A stretch of 64,000 nucleotides of DNA from Gaiellaceae bacterium. Its GTDB lineage: Bacteria > Actinomycetota > Thermoleophilia > Gaiellales > Gaiellaceae. The DNA is taken from positions 496,001-560,000 of the forward strand of contig BPGK01000001.1 of the NCBI GenBank assembly GCA_026002995.1, in the 5' to 3' direction. A program made the position numbers and the translations under genes. Position 1 is the first letter of the stretch; each line of letters opens with the position of its first letter. Shown here one piece after another: positions 45,700-53,816 of the stretch. Below the pieces are notes generated by a model. It did not search any database. It had not been told where the DNA came from and saw only the letters and a list, made by a program, of their open reading frames with translations.

Positions 45700-45903
45700 A
45701 TGGCGCAGCGATACGAGCTCCACGCCGGGCGGCGGCCGGTCGCGGTGAGGGCGGCACCGAGCGCGCAGGTCGCGCTGCTCGACTACCTCCGCTCGCTTGG
45801 CTGTCGCGACGACGAGCTCACGCGGCTCGGGAGCGCGGCGATCGCCTGGCGCGGGGCGGTCTACGAGGCTCTGCCCAACGAGGAGACCCCATCTCGCGGG
45901 TAG
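45700..45903 (+). CDS. Small hypothetical protein (67 aa)
   Basis: MAQRYELHAGRRPVAVRAAPSAQVALLDYLRSLGCRDDELTRLGSAAIAWRGAVYEALP; coherent composition. Confidence 0.5.
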   Translation: MAQRYELHAGRRPVAVRAAPSAQVALLDYLRSLGCRDDELTRLGSAAIAWRGAVYEALPNEETPSRG

Positions 45904-45954
45904 CTCGGCGGGCTCCGCGGTCATCGCGGCGCGCCGGGAGCTCCGTCCGAGGAG

Positions 45955-47334
45955 CTACCGCGGAAGCCGCAGGCCGAGGCGGCGGGGCAGCGTCGCGACG
46001 AGCTCCGTCAGGCGTCCCGGAGCCCTTCCCGCGTCCTCGGCGGCGTCCTTCGCGACGAGCGCCCGCCGGATGAGCGAGCCGCCGACATAGCGCAAGGGCT
46101 CCGGCGGGAAGAGCGTGCGGGGAGGATCGACGAGCGCGAGGCGCGTCCGCTCGTCGCGGCGGTCGAGGGCGAGGCGGGCGAGGATCTCGCCGCCCAGGTA
46201 CGACGGTCCGACGCCGTTGCCGGTGAAGCCGAACCCGTGGTGGACGCGACCGCGGCTACCGAAGATGGGCAGGTGCGTCGGCGAGACGTCGATCGGCCCG
46301 CCCCAGGCGTGCGTGACCGCGCGGCCGCGGAGCTGCGGGAAGAAGCGCGTCAGGCTCGACTGCGTCCGCGCGACGACCTCGGGATCGAGCTCGAGCCGGC
46401 GCGAGAGTCGCCCATCGAGCCCCATCGCGCCGCCGCCCCAGCCGAAGGCGATGCGCCCGTCCGCGGTGGTGCGCGTGTAGTGGACGAGGGTGCGGCTGTC
46501 CACGATCGCCTCGCCACCGGTCCAGCCGAGCTCCTCGAGCACCTCCGGCACGGGCTCGGTGAGGACGATGTGGCTGGAGGCGACGGCGAGCGAGAGGCGG
46601 TAGCCGGGAAACCGTGCAGTCGCGCTGTTCGCCGCGAGCACCGTCGCACTCGCCCGGACACGGCCGGCCCGCGTCTCGACGCCGCCCTCCCGCAGGAGCT
46701 TCGTGACCTCGGTTCGCTCGTGGATGCGGACGCCGCGGGCGAGGAGCTTCTCGCGCAGCCCGAGCGCGAGCCGCGCCGGCTGGACGGTCGCGTTCAGGCG
46801 GTAGGCCACGCCCCCGAGGAAGAGGGGAGAGTCGCAGCGCGCGCGCACCTCGTCCGCGCCGAGCTCGACGACCTCCTCGGGTGCGCCGAGCTCGGCCGCG
46901 GCTCGTACGGTGTCCGCCCACGATCCGAGCTGCGACTCGGTGGTGGCGACGCGGAGCATCGGCGCCTCTCGGAACCACGCGTCGACGTCGTTCTCCTCGC
47001 ACCAGGCGCCGATTCCGCGCACGGCCTCCTCGGAGGCGCGGCAGACCGCGAGCGCTGCCGCGTCGCCGGCGCGCTCGCGAAGCGTGGCGGCGTCTCCCCA
47101 CAGCGTTTCGCAGAAGCCGCCGTTCCGCCCGCTCGGGCCGTGCCCGCAGATCTCGGCCTCGAGGACGAGGACGTCTGCCTCCGGCTCGAGCGCGAGCAGG
47201 TGCCACGCCGTCCAGAGACCGAGGTACCCGCCGCCGACGATCACCACGTCGGCGCTCGCGTCGCCCTCGAGCGGGCGGGTCGGGGTCACCGCGCCCGCCT
47301 CCTCGAGCCACCATCCGTGCCGCGTGTGGCGCAC
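45955..47334 (-). CDS. FAD-dependent (DAO-type) oxidoreductase
   Basis: ADVVIVGGGYLGLWTAWHLLALEPEADVLVLEAEICGHGPSGRNGGFC; GFGFTGNGVGPSYLGGEILARL. Confidence 0.9.
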   Translation of the reverse strand: MRHTRHGWWLEEAGAVTPTRPLEGDASADVVIVGGGYLGLWTAWHLLALEPEADVLVLEAEICGHGPSGRNGGFCETLWGDAATLRERAGDAAALAVCRASEEAVRGIGAWCEENDVDAWFREAPMLRVATTESQLGSWADTVRAAAELGAPEEVVELGADEVRARCDSPLFLGGVAYRLNATVQPARLALGLREKLLARGVRIHERTEVTKLLREGGVETRAGRVRASATVLAANSATARFPGYRLSLAVASSHIVLTEPVPEVLEELGWTGGEAIVDSRTLVHYTRTTADGRIAFGWGGGAMGLDGRLSRRLELDPEVVARTQSSLTRFFPQLRGRAVTHAWGGPIDVSPTHLPIFGSRGRVHHGFGFTGNGVGPSYLGGEILARLALDRRDERTRLALVDPPRTLFPPEPLRYVGGSLIRRALVAKDAAEDAGRAPGRLTELVATLPRRLGLRLPR

Positions 47335-47343
47335 GGGCAGAGG

Positions 47344-47634
47344 TTACGCGCGCGCCGACTGCCGGCGCGCGAGCGCCACGCTGGACGCGACCACGGCAGC
47401 GGCGGCGACGGGGACGACGATCGTCCAGAACAGCGGGAAGCCACCCGCGATCGCGCCGGTCGAGACGAGCGTTGCCGAGAGAGCGGGCGAGCGCTCGACC
47501 CGCTGGCCGACGAGCATGAGCGTCGCGCCGCCGACCAGCACGGCAACCCAGGCGGCGGCCCGTCCCGGCTCGTAGTCGAGGAAGAGCACGCCCGCGAGCG
47601 CGGCGACGACGAAGAGGGCCGAGAGCGCGTACAC
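47344..47634 (-). CDS. Small membrane protein (start uncertain, may extend upstream)
   Basis: VYALSALFVVAALAGVLFLDYEPGRAAAWVAVLVGGATLMLVG..FPLFWTIVVPVAAAAVVASSVAL. Confidence 0.5.
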   Translation of the reverse strand: MYALSALFVVAALAGVLFLDYEPGRAAAWVAVLVGGATLMLVGQRVERSPALSATLVSTGAIAGGFPLFWTIVVPVAAAAVVASSVALARRQSARA

Positions 47635-47719
47635 GAGGAAGCGCGTCGCCTCCGCGAGCCCCGTGTGCTCGGCGGTCGCGTGCTGGACTGCTCTCCGGTA
47701 GCGGCTCTGCGGCTTCAGG

Positions 47720-47793
47720 GGTGGCGGATGGGACTCGAACCCACGACCACCGGGACCACAACCCGGGGCTCTACCAACTGAGCTACCGCCACC
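47720..47793 (-). tRNA. tRNA-His (anticodon GTG)
   Basis: Reverse complement GTGGCGGTAGCTCAGTTGGTAGAGCCCCGGGTTGTGGTCCCGG..GGGTTCGAGTCCC..CCGCCAC; G-1:C73 pair. Confidence 0.95.
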
Positions 47794-47825
47794 GCGGCCG
47801 GCACAGGATAGCCGGGCGGGGCCGC

Positions 47826-48236
47826 TCAGTCGGCTTGGAGCACGGCCTGCGTCTGCGTCGTGCGCGCGACCCGCTTCCCGCGCTCGTCGAAGAGGTCGGT
47901 CTCGACGACGATGGTGCTGCGACCTCGGTGGAGCGGACGCGCGCGGGCACGCACGACGCCGCCGCGGACGGCGCCGAAGAAGTTCGTCTTCGACTCGATC
48001 GTCGTCGTCCCCGCTGCTCCGTCCGGGAGGTTGAGGAACGCGCACACGGCGCCGGCGGAGTCGGCGAGCGCCATGAGCATCCCGCCGTGCAGGACGCCGC
48101 CGGCGGTGCAGAGCTCCGGCGCCCACTCGAGCGTGCACTCGATCTCGTCCGGGCCGCCGAACGTCCTGATGCCGAGCGTCGTGCCGAGCGGCATCTGCTC
48201 GTTCACGGTCGCCGTCAGCTCCGGGTGCTCGGTCAC
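47826..48236 (-). CDS. PaaI-like hotdog thioesterase
   Basis: ECTLEWAPELCTAGGVLHGGMLMALADSAGAVCAFLNLPDGAAGTTTIESKTNFFGAV. Confidence 0.85.
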   Translation of the reverse strand: MTEHPELTATVNEQMPLGTTLGIRTFGGPDEIECTLEWAPELCTAGGVLHGGMLMALADSAGAVCAFLNLPDGAAGTTTIESKTNFFGAVRGGVVRARARPLHRGRSTIVVETDLFDERGKRVARTTQTQAVLQAD

Positions 48237-48787
48237 CGAGCCTCCTCGCCCACGCTCTCGCGCAGGCGGTCGAGCTCCGCGCGCGCTCGGCGCCGAGATG
48301 CGGCGAGGTACGCCAGTGCGGCGACGAAGAGCGTGGCGAGGATCGCGCCGGCGAGCGTCCCCCCGCGAAAGCCCGGGGCCTCGACGTCGAGGATGCGGTC
48401 GCCCGCGTGGGCCGCGTTGCCGGTGCCGACCGCGATCCCGAGCGTGAACAGGTTCGGCGCCGCGAGCGCGAGCGCGCCGACGGCGAACGCGAGGTACGCG
48501 CGCCAGCCGCGCCGTCTGCGCACCGCCCAGACGACGAGGAGCAGGGGCAGGACGGTGAACAGGAAGCCGTAGACGAGCCCGAGCGTGATGCCCGTCGGGA
48601 TGCTTCCTCCGACCTGGTCGCCCACGCGCTGCGCCCACCAGCGCGGGATGAAGGCGGCGCCGATCCACGCCGCCACGAGCACGGCCACGAGCCCGACGCT
48701 CCCCCAGACGAGACGCCGCCGCCAGCCGCTCGCGACCGACTCGGGTTGTGGCTCCGGCGCGCTCGGTGTCTCGCTCGGAGCCGTCAC
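48233..48787 (-). CDS. Multi-pass membrane protein of unknown function
   Basis: VTAPSETPSAPEPQPESVASGWRRRLVWGSVGLVAVLVAAW.. several TM segments; overlaps neighbours by 4 nt. Confidence 0.65.
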   Translation of the reverse strand: MTAPSETPSAPEPQPESVASGWRRRLVWGSVGLVAVLVAAWIGAAFIPRWWAQRVGDQVGGSIPTGITLGLVYGFLFTVLPLLLVVWAVRRRRGWRAYLAFAVGALALAAPNLFTLGIAVGTGNAAHAGDRILDVEAPGFRGGTLAGAILATLFVAALAYLAASRRRARAELDRLRESVGEEAR

Positions 48788-49932
48788 GATGCTCGCCGAC
48801 GTCGGGGAGGGACTTCGAGCGCCCGCGCGAGATCGGTCACGGAGAGCAGCCCGACCAACCGGCCCTCGCCGTCGACGACGAGCCCCCGTCCGATGGGCGT
48901 CTGCGTCAGTCCCGAGAAGGCCTCGAGTGCATCCCCGTCCTCCGCGTACACGGGCACGTCGTCGATCCCGAGCATGCACTCTCGCACGCGGCGACCGTCC
49001 CACTGGTCGCGCGGCACCTCGGCGATCCGCCGGAAGGGGAGGAGTCCGAGCGGAACGCCGTCCTCGGCGACTGGGTAGGTCGTGAATCGTCGGCGCCAGA
49101 CGACGTCGTCGAGCACTTGGCCGAGGGTGAGATCCGGGTGCACGCTGACGGGATCACGGGCCATGAGATCCCGCACGAGCAGGCCCTCGAGGGCGTGTCG
49201 GGCCGTTGCGTACCGTCCCTCGGCGCCCGCTGCCGAGAGCAGGAACCAGCCCAGGAAGGCGAGCCAGACGCCGCTGAACGCGTTGCCCGCGAGCGCGATC
49301 GCCGCGCCTCCCGCGATCAGCAGGTACCCGAACCCGCGTCCGACCATCGCGGCCGTCTCGGTCGAGCGTGCGAAGTCGCCGCTCCGCTGCCAGAGCGCAG
49401 CGTGCAGGATCCTCCCCCCGTCGAGCGGGACGGCGGGCGCGAGGTTGAAGACGAGCAGCGCGAGGTTCACGTATCCGAGCCACGCGGCCACGCCTTCGAC
49501 CGCCTCGGGAGGGTCAACGAGAGCGATCGCGACGAACGCGATGCCGAGGAGGAGCGAGACAATCGGCCCGGCGACGGCGACGCGGAACTCGGCGCCTGCG
49601 GTCCTAAAGGACCCCTTGAGCGTGGCGACGCCGCCGAAGAGCCAGAGCGTGATGCCCTCGATCTCGATCCGCTCTCTCCGCGCTTGGAGGGCGTGCCCGA
49701 GCTCGTGGAGGAGGACCGACCCGAAGAAGAGCGCTGCCGCGACGAGCGCCATGACGAAGTGCGTGCCTCCTCCGAGGTCCGGGTTCGTGGACGGGAAGAC
49801 GTTCGCAGAGAGCGTCCAGACGAAGAGGGCGAAGACCGCCAGCCAGCTCCAGTGGATCCCGATCCGGATCCCGGCGATGCGTCCTACCTCGAGGCTCGAT
49901 CCCACTCCCGGCTCCTCTCGTGACTGCGCCAC
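48784..49932 (-). CDS. Site-2 protease (M50) with C-terminal CBS domains (Rip3-like)
   Basis: LLHELGHALQARRERIEIEGITLWLFGGVA; NLAPAVPLDGGRIL; LMARDPVSVHPDLTLGQVLDDVV..VDGEGRLVGLLSVTDL. Confidence 0.92.
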   Translation of the reverse strand: MAQSREEPGVGSSLEVGRIAGIRIGIHWSWLAVFALFVWTLSANVFPSTNPDLGGGTHFVMALVAAALFFGSVLLHELGHALQARRERIEIEGITLWLFGGVATLKGSFRTAGAEFRVAVAGPIVSLLLGIAFVAIALVDPPEAVEGVAAWLGYVNLALLVFNLAPAVPLDGGRILHAALWQRSGDFARSTETAAMVGRGFGYLLIAGGAAIALAGNAFSGVWLAFLGWFLLSAAGAEGRYATARHALEGLLVRDLMARDPVSVHPDLTLGQVLDDVVWRRRFTTYPVAEDGVPLGLLPFRRIAEVPRDQWDGRRVRECMLGIDDVPVYAEDGDALEAFSGLTQTPIGRGLVVDGEGRLVGLLSVTDLARALEVPPRRRRAS

Positions 49933-49970
49933 AGTCTCGCACGGACGCGGGTCGGACGCGGGTCTGGAGA

Positions 49971-50042
49971 TGGCCCCGGGAGGAGTCGAACCTCCGCACG
50001 CAGATTCGAAGTCTGCCGCTCTATCCGCTGAGCTACGGGGCC
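49971..50042 (-). tRNA. tRNA-Arg (anticodon TCG)
   Basis: Reverse complement GGCCCCGTAGCTCAGCGGATAGAGCGGCAGACTTCGAATCTGC..GGTTCGACTCC..CGGGGCCA. Confidence 0.93.
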
Positions 50043-50089
50043 GTTGCCGTCACGGTAGCGGGTGACGCCGGAGGGCGGCTCTCGAGCCT

Positions 50090-52057
50090 TCAGGCCGCTC
50101 GCTCGGCGGCGAGCGCGTCGCGGACGTGCGCGACCACGACGCGCACCACCGTCGGGTCGAACTGCGTCCCGGCGCAGCGCTCGAGCTCGGCGAGCGCCTC
50201 CTCCGGCGGGAGCGCCTCCCGATACGCGCGCGTGGACGTCATCGCGTCGTAGGCGTCGCAGACGCAGACGATCCGTGCCGCGAGCGGGATCTCCTCGCCG
50301 GCGAGCCCGTCCGGGTACCCGCTCCCGTCCCAGCGCTCGTGGGTCGAGCGGACGATCGCCGCCACGTCGTAGAGCGCGGGGGACGCGCGCAGGATGCGCT
50401 CGCCGACGACCGTGTGCTGGCGGACGAACGCCCACTCGCGCTCGTCGAGCGGGCCGGGCTTGTGCAGGATCTCGTCGGGGACGGCGATCTTGCCGAGGTC
50501 GTGGAGGCGCGCGGCGCGCACGAGGCGGTCGAGCTCCTCGCCCCGCAGGCCGAGGCTCGTCGCGACTGCCCTCGCGAGGGAGCTCACGCCCTCCAGGTGA
50601 GTCTCGAGCTCGGGGTCGAGCCCCGTGAGCGTGTCGAAGAGGCTCTGCACCGTCCGGTCGTCTGTGCGGCGGGAGCGCTTCTGCGCGTAGAGCCGCTCGT
50701 CGGCGAGCTGCAGCGCTCGGCTCGAATCGGGGGCTTCCTCGGGGAGCAGCACGGCTCCGAAGGAGCTCTCCACGCAGAACCCGTCGCCCTGTTCGCTCAG
50801 CGCCTCGCCGGCGCGGTGGAGGAGCCGCTCAATGTCCTCTCCGCCGGTAGCGGCGAGGATGCAGAACTCGTCGCCGCCCAGCCGGTAGGCCGCGCCGTTC
50901 GGGTGGACGACGTCGGCGAGCTTGCTCCCGAGGCGTGCGAGCAGCGCGTCCCCGGCCGGGTGGCCGAATGTGTCGTTGTAGCTCTTGAAGCCGTCGAGGT
51001 CGAAGAGCGCGAGGAGCGTCGGCTCGGGCGTCGCGCGGCCGAGCTCGCGCTCGAGGTCGTCGATCAGCTTGCGGCGGTTGCCGAGGCCGGTGAGCGCGTC
51101 CGTCGTCGCCTCGCGGCGGGTGAGGTCGAGCAGGCGCGTGTTCTCGCGGAAGGCCACGGCGAGCCGTGCCGTGACGAGGAGGAGGGTCAGGGCGGCGAGG
51201 AGGAGCGCGAGGAGGTTCGTACGGTGGAAGTGGTCGTACACGAGGATCCCGTTGGCGACGAGCGCGCCGGCCGCCGGGACCGCGAGGAGCGGCCGCCCGA
51301 CGACCTCGAGCCCGTCCCGCGTCCGGTCGTCCGTCCAGGCGCTCGCGGAGAGCAGCAGGAGGGCCGCGGGCCAGAGGGTGTCGACCCAGGTGCCTTCGAC
51401 GTACGTTCCCGTCGCCGTCTGCACGAGGTAGACGCCGTCCGCAACCGCGGTCGCGGAGAGCGCGAGCCCGATGAGCAGCCAGCGCGTGCCGGGGCGCCAG
51501 CCCGAGAGCGAGAAGACGCCGACGACGAGCGCGAGGAGGAGGACGTCGGCGATCGGGTAGGCGAGGTTCGTCGCGATGGTCGAGAGACTCCCCTCGGTGG
51601 TGCGGAGGACGATCTCGACGAGGACGGCGGCTCCGAGCGCCGCAGCCGCGAGCGCGGCGATCGCGCCGTCGAGCCACAGCGTTCCCTCGATGCCGCGGGC
51701 GCGCGTGCGCAGGAGGAGGACGATTCCGGCATAGAGGAGCGGGTAGAAGGCGAGAAAGCCGGCGTCCGCCAGCGACGGGTACGCGTCCGGTTGCCATACG
51801 GCATAGACGAGCTCGCCGAAGATCCAGCACCCGATCCCCGCTGCCACGACCGTCCACGCCAGGCGCTCCTCCGGGACGAGGAGCGCGTGCGAGGCGACGA
51901 CGAGGCACGCGAAGACGAGGAGGCCGTTGTAGACCCAGACGTTGAAGAAGGCCGCGAGAGCCTCCTCTTGCGGGGCGAGCACGGTGACGGCCGCGAAGAC
52001 GGCGAGGCCGACGGCGGATGCCGCCCGGGTGAGGTGGATCCACGCTCTCCGCTCCAT
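50090..52057 (-). CDS. Membrane-anchored GGDEF + HD-GYP-type cyclic-di-GMP signalling protein
   Basis: DALTGLGNRRKLIDDL..RLGGDEFCILAATGGED; HDLGKIAVPDEILHKPGPLDEREWAFVRQHTVVGERIL..HERWDGSGYPDGLAGEEIPLAARIVCVCDAYDAMT. Confidence 0.92.
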   Translation of the reverse strand: MERRAWIHLTRAASAVGLAVFAAVTVLAPQEEALAAFFNVWVYNGLLVFACLVVASHALLVPEERLAWTVVAAGIGCWIFGELVYAVWQPDAYPSLADAGFLAFYPLLYAGIVLLLRTRARGIEGTLWLDGAIAALAAAALGAAVLVEIVLRTTEGSLSTIATNLAYPIADVLLLALVVGVFSLSGWRPGTRWLLIGLALSATAVADGVYLVQTATGTYVEGTWVDTLWPAALLLLSASAWTDDRTRDGLEVVGRPLLAVPAAGALVANGILVYDHFHRTNLLALLLAALTLLLVTARLAVAFRENTRLLDLTRREATTDALTGLGNRRKLIDDLERELGRATPEPTLLALFDLDGFKSYNDTFGHPAGDALLARLGSKLADVVHPNGAAYRLGGDEFCILAATGGEDIERLLHRAGEALSEQGDGFCVESSFGAVLLPEEAPDSSRALQLADERLYAQKRSRRTDDRTVQSLFDTLTGLDPELETHLEGVSSLARAVATSLGLRGEELDRLVRAARLHDLGKIAVPDEILHKPGPLDEREWAFVRQHTVVGERILRASPALYDVAAIVRSTHERWDGSGYPDGLAGEEIPLAARIVCVCDAYDAMTSTRAYREALPPEEALAELERCAGTQFDPTVVRVVVAHVRDALAAERAA

Positions 52058-52140
52058 CGCGCTCTCGAACGAGCATCGGCGGCGCGGGCGCGCGCCTTGA
52101 GGGCGGAGGCTCCGTCCGGTGGAGGTCCTACCCTGCCGCC

Positions 52141-52377
52141 ATGGTGCTCGGGATCGTGGTGTTCGGCGCCGCGTTCCTCGTCGGGCTCGCGCTCGGCACG
52201 TACACCCGACGACCGCTCTCGACGGCCTTCCTCGTGCTCGGCAGCTTCACGGCGCTGCTCGTGCTCTCCTCGTCGGGGAACGCCGTCCACGCCGGCGCTG
52301 TCCTCGTCATCGTCGGTCTCCTCGGTCTCGTTGCCGAGAGCATGCGCGAGACGTTCGGGCTCATCGCCGGTCGCTGA
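52141..52377 (+). CDS. Small two-TM membrane protein (78 aa)
   Basis: MVLGIVVFGAAFLVGLALGTYTRRPLSTAFLVLGSFTALLVLSSSGNAVHAGAVLVIVGLLGLVAESMRETFGL. Confidence 0.6.
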   Translation: MVLGIVVFGAAFLVGLALGTYTRRPLSTAFLVLGSFTALLVLSSSGNAVHAGAVLVIVGLLGLVAESMRETFGLIAGR

Positions 52378-52422
52378 GAGCCGAGTCCCCAGAGCGACGC
52401 GCGAGCCTATGCTAGGTGCCGC

Positions 52423-52508
52423 GCGGGCGTGGCGGAACTGGCAGACGCGCCGGGTTTAGGTCCCGGTGGGCCGTGAGGTCCTTGGAGGTTCGAGCCCTCC
52501 CGCCCGCA
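52423..52508 (+). tRNA. tRNA-Leu (anticodon TAG)
   Basis: GCGGGCGTGGCGGAACTGGCAGACGCGCCGGGTTTAGGTCCCGG..long variable arm..GGTTCGAGCCC..CGCCCGCA. Confidence 0.96.
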
Positions 52509-53628
52509 CTCCCGGGAAGCGGTCGAAGCGGAAGAGCGCGATGTCGTGCCGCGTCGAGCCGTCGAGCGCGAGGTCGGCGAGGATCTCCCCGATCACCGAG
52601 CAGAACTTGAAGCCGTGGCCCGAGAAGCCCGCCCCGACGATGGCCGCCTCCGACTCGGGGTGGCGATCGACGAGGAAGTGCTCGTCGGGACTCGGCTCGA
52701 AGAGGCACGTCTCGAGCGCGAGCGTCGGCCCCGCGCCCGCAGGAAAGTACCGCTCGGCGAAGGCGCGCAGCGGGAGCTCGTCCTCGGGCCTCGGCTCGCG
52801 GTCGATCCCGTCCGGAGCGCCACTGGAGCCGAGGCGGTCGTAGCGGCCGAGCTTGAAGCCCGGGATCCCGTGTGCCGGGAACCCGTAGAAGTGCTCTCCT
52901 TCGAGGACGAGGTTGAAGACCGGGAAGCGCTCGGGCGCGAAGAGCTCCGGACGGGAGGGGTGGAACCAGGCGAACGCTTGTCGGACACCACGAACCATGC
53001 CCTCCGGCAGGCGAGCCACGTCCTGCGACCACGCCCCTGCCGTGAGAACGAGCCGCTCCGCCTCGATCTCGCCGCGCTCGGTCCGGATCCTGACGCCGCT
53101 TCCAGTCTCGCGCCACTCGAGCACCCGCTCGCGGGCGCGCACGATGGCGCCGTGCGCGAGCGCCCGCGCGACGTGGGAGACGATGCACCGCTCCGGGACG
53201 AGGAAGCCGCCGTCGGGCTGGTGCACGACCCGCAGGTCGGGCGGGAGCTGGTAGCCGGGGAAGCGACGCGCGACCTCGCGTCCGTCCAGCACCTCGTGCG
53301 CAAGGTCGTGCTCCTCGCACGAACGGAGCGTCCCTTCGAGGATCCGCTCCCCGCCCTCGACGATGCCCGTGACGTGGAGGAGCTGCTCCCCGGACTCGTC
53401 CTCCAGCGTGCGCCAGAGCTCGTACGCGCGGCGGAGCAGGGGCACGTAGCTCGGGTGCTCGAAGTAGGCGAGCCGGATGATCCGGGTCAGGCCGTGCGAC
53501 GAGCCGCGGTTGTGGAGCACGTTGTAGCGCTCGAGACCGAGCACGCGCCTCCCGCGCCGCGCGAGGTGATACAGGGCCGCGCTCCCCATTCCGCCGACTC
53601 CGACGACGACGACGTCGTAGCGCTCCAT
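52456..53628 (-). CDS. FAD-dependent oxidoreductase, sarcosine/N-methyltryptophan oxidase-like; C-terminus antisense to tRNA-Leu
   Basis: YDVVVVGVGGMGSAALYHLARRGRRVLGLERYNVLHNRGSSHGLTRIIRLAYFEHPSYVPLLRRAYELW; CLFEPSPDEHFLVDRHP; GAGFSGHGFKFCSVIGEILADLAL. Confidence 0.9.
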   Translation of the reverse strand: MERYDVVVVGVGGMGSAALYHLARRGRRVLGLERYNVLHNRGSSHGLTRIIRLAYFEHPSYVPLLRRAYELWRTLEDESGEQLLHVTGIVEGGERILEGTLRSCEEHDLAHEVLDGREVARRFPGYQLPPDLRVVHQPDGGFLVPERCIVSHVARALAHGAIVRARERVLEWRETGSGVRIRTERGEIEAERLVLTAGAWSQDVARLPEGMVRGVRQAFAWFHPSRPELFAPERFPVFNLVLEGEHFYGFPAHGIPGFKLGRYDRLGSSGAPDGIDREPRPEDELPLRAFAERYFPAGAGPTLALETCLFEPSPDEHFLVDRHPESEAAIVGAGFSGHGFKFCSVIGEILADLALDGSTRHDIALFRFDRFPGVRAGGLEPPRTSRPTGT

Positions 53629-53645
53629 CGCACCATCCTTAACAA

Positions 53646-53766
53646 CGGTGTCAGACACCGTGCCCCGACACCGTGCGCCGATCTTCGCCACAACGCGTGA
53701 CAGCGCAGGGACGCTGTTTCGATCTCGTATGCGTTCCTTAACGCAAGGTGTCAGACACCGGGTGTC
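53646..53766. repeat. Doublet of GGTGTCAGACACC palindromes (53647-53659, 53747-53759), 100 bp apart, plus extra half-sites
   Basis: cttaacaaCGGTGTCAGACACCGTGCCCCGACACCGTGC and cttaacgcaaGGTGTCAGACACCGGGTGTC. Confidence 0.92.
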
Positions 53767-53816
53767 CGATGCGGTCAATCCACCGCGACAGGACTCCAGG
53801 CTGGTTGAATGGCTGC

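Noticed and set aside
41287-52508. Six tRNA genes in 11 kb as a tRNA array or integration hotspot
   Set aside because: They are dispersed singly on both strands among conserved genes, with no integrase or att-like duplication noticed.
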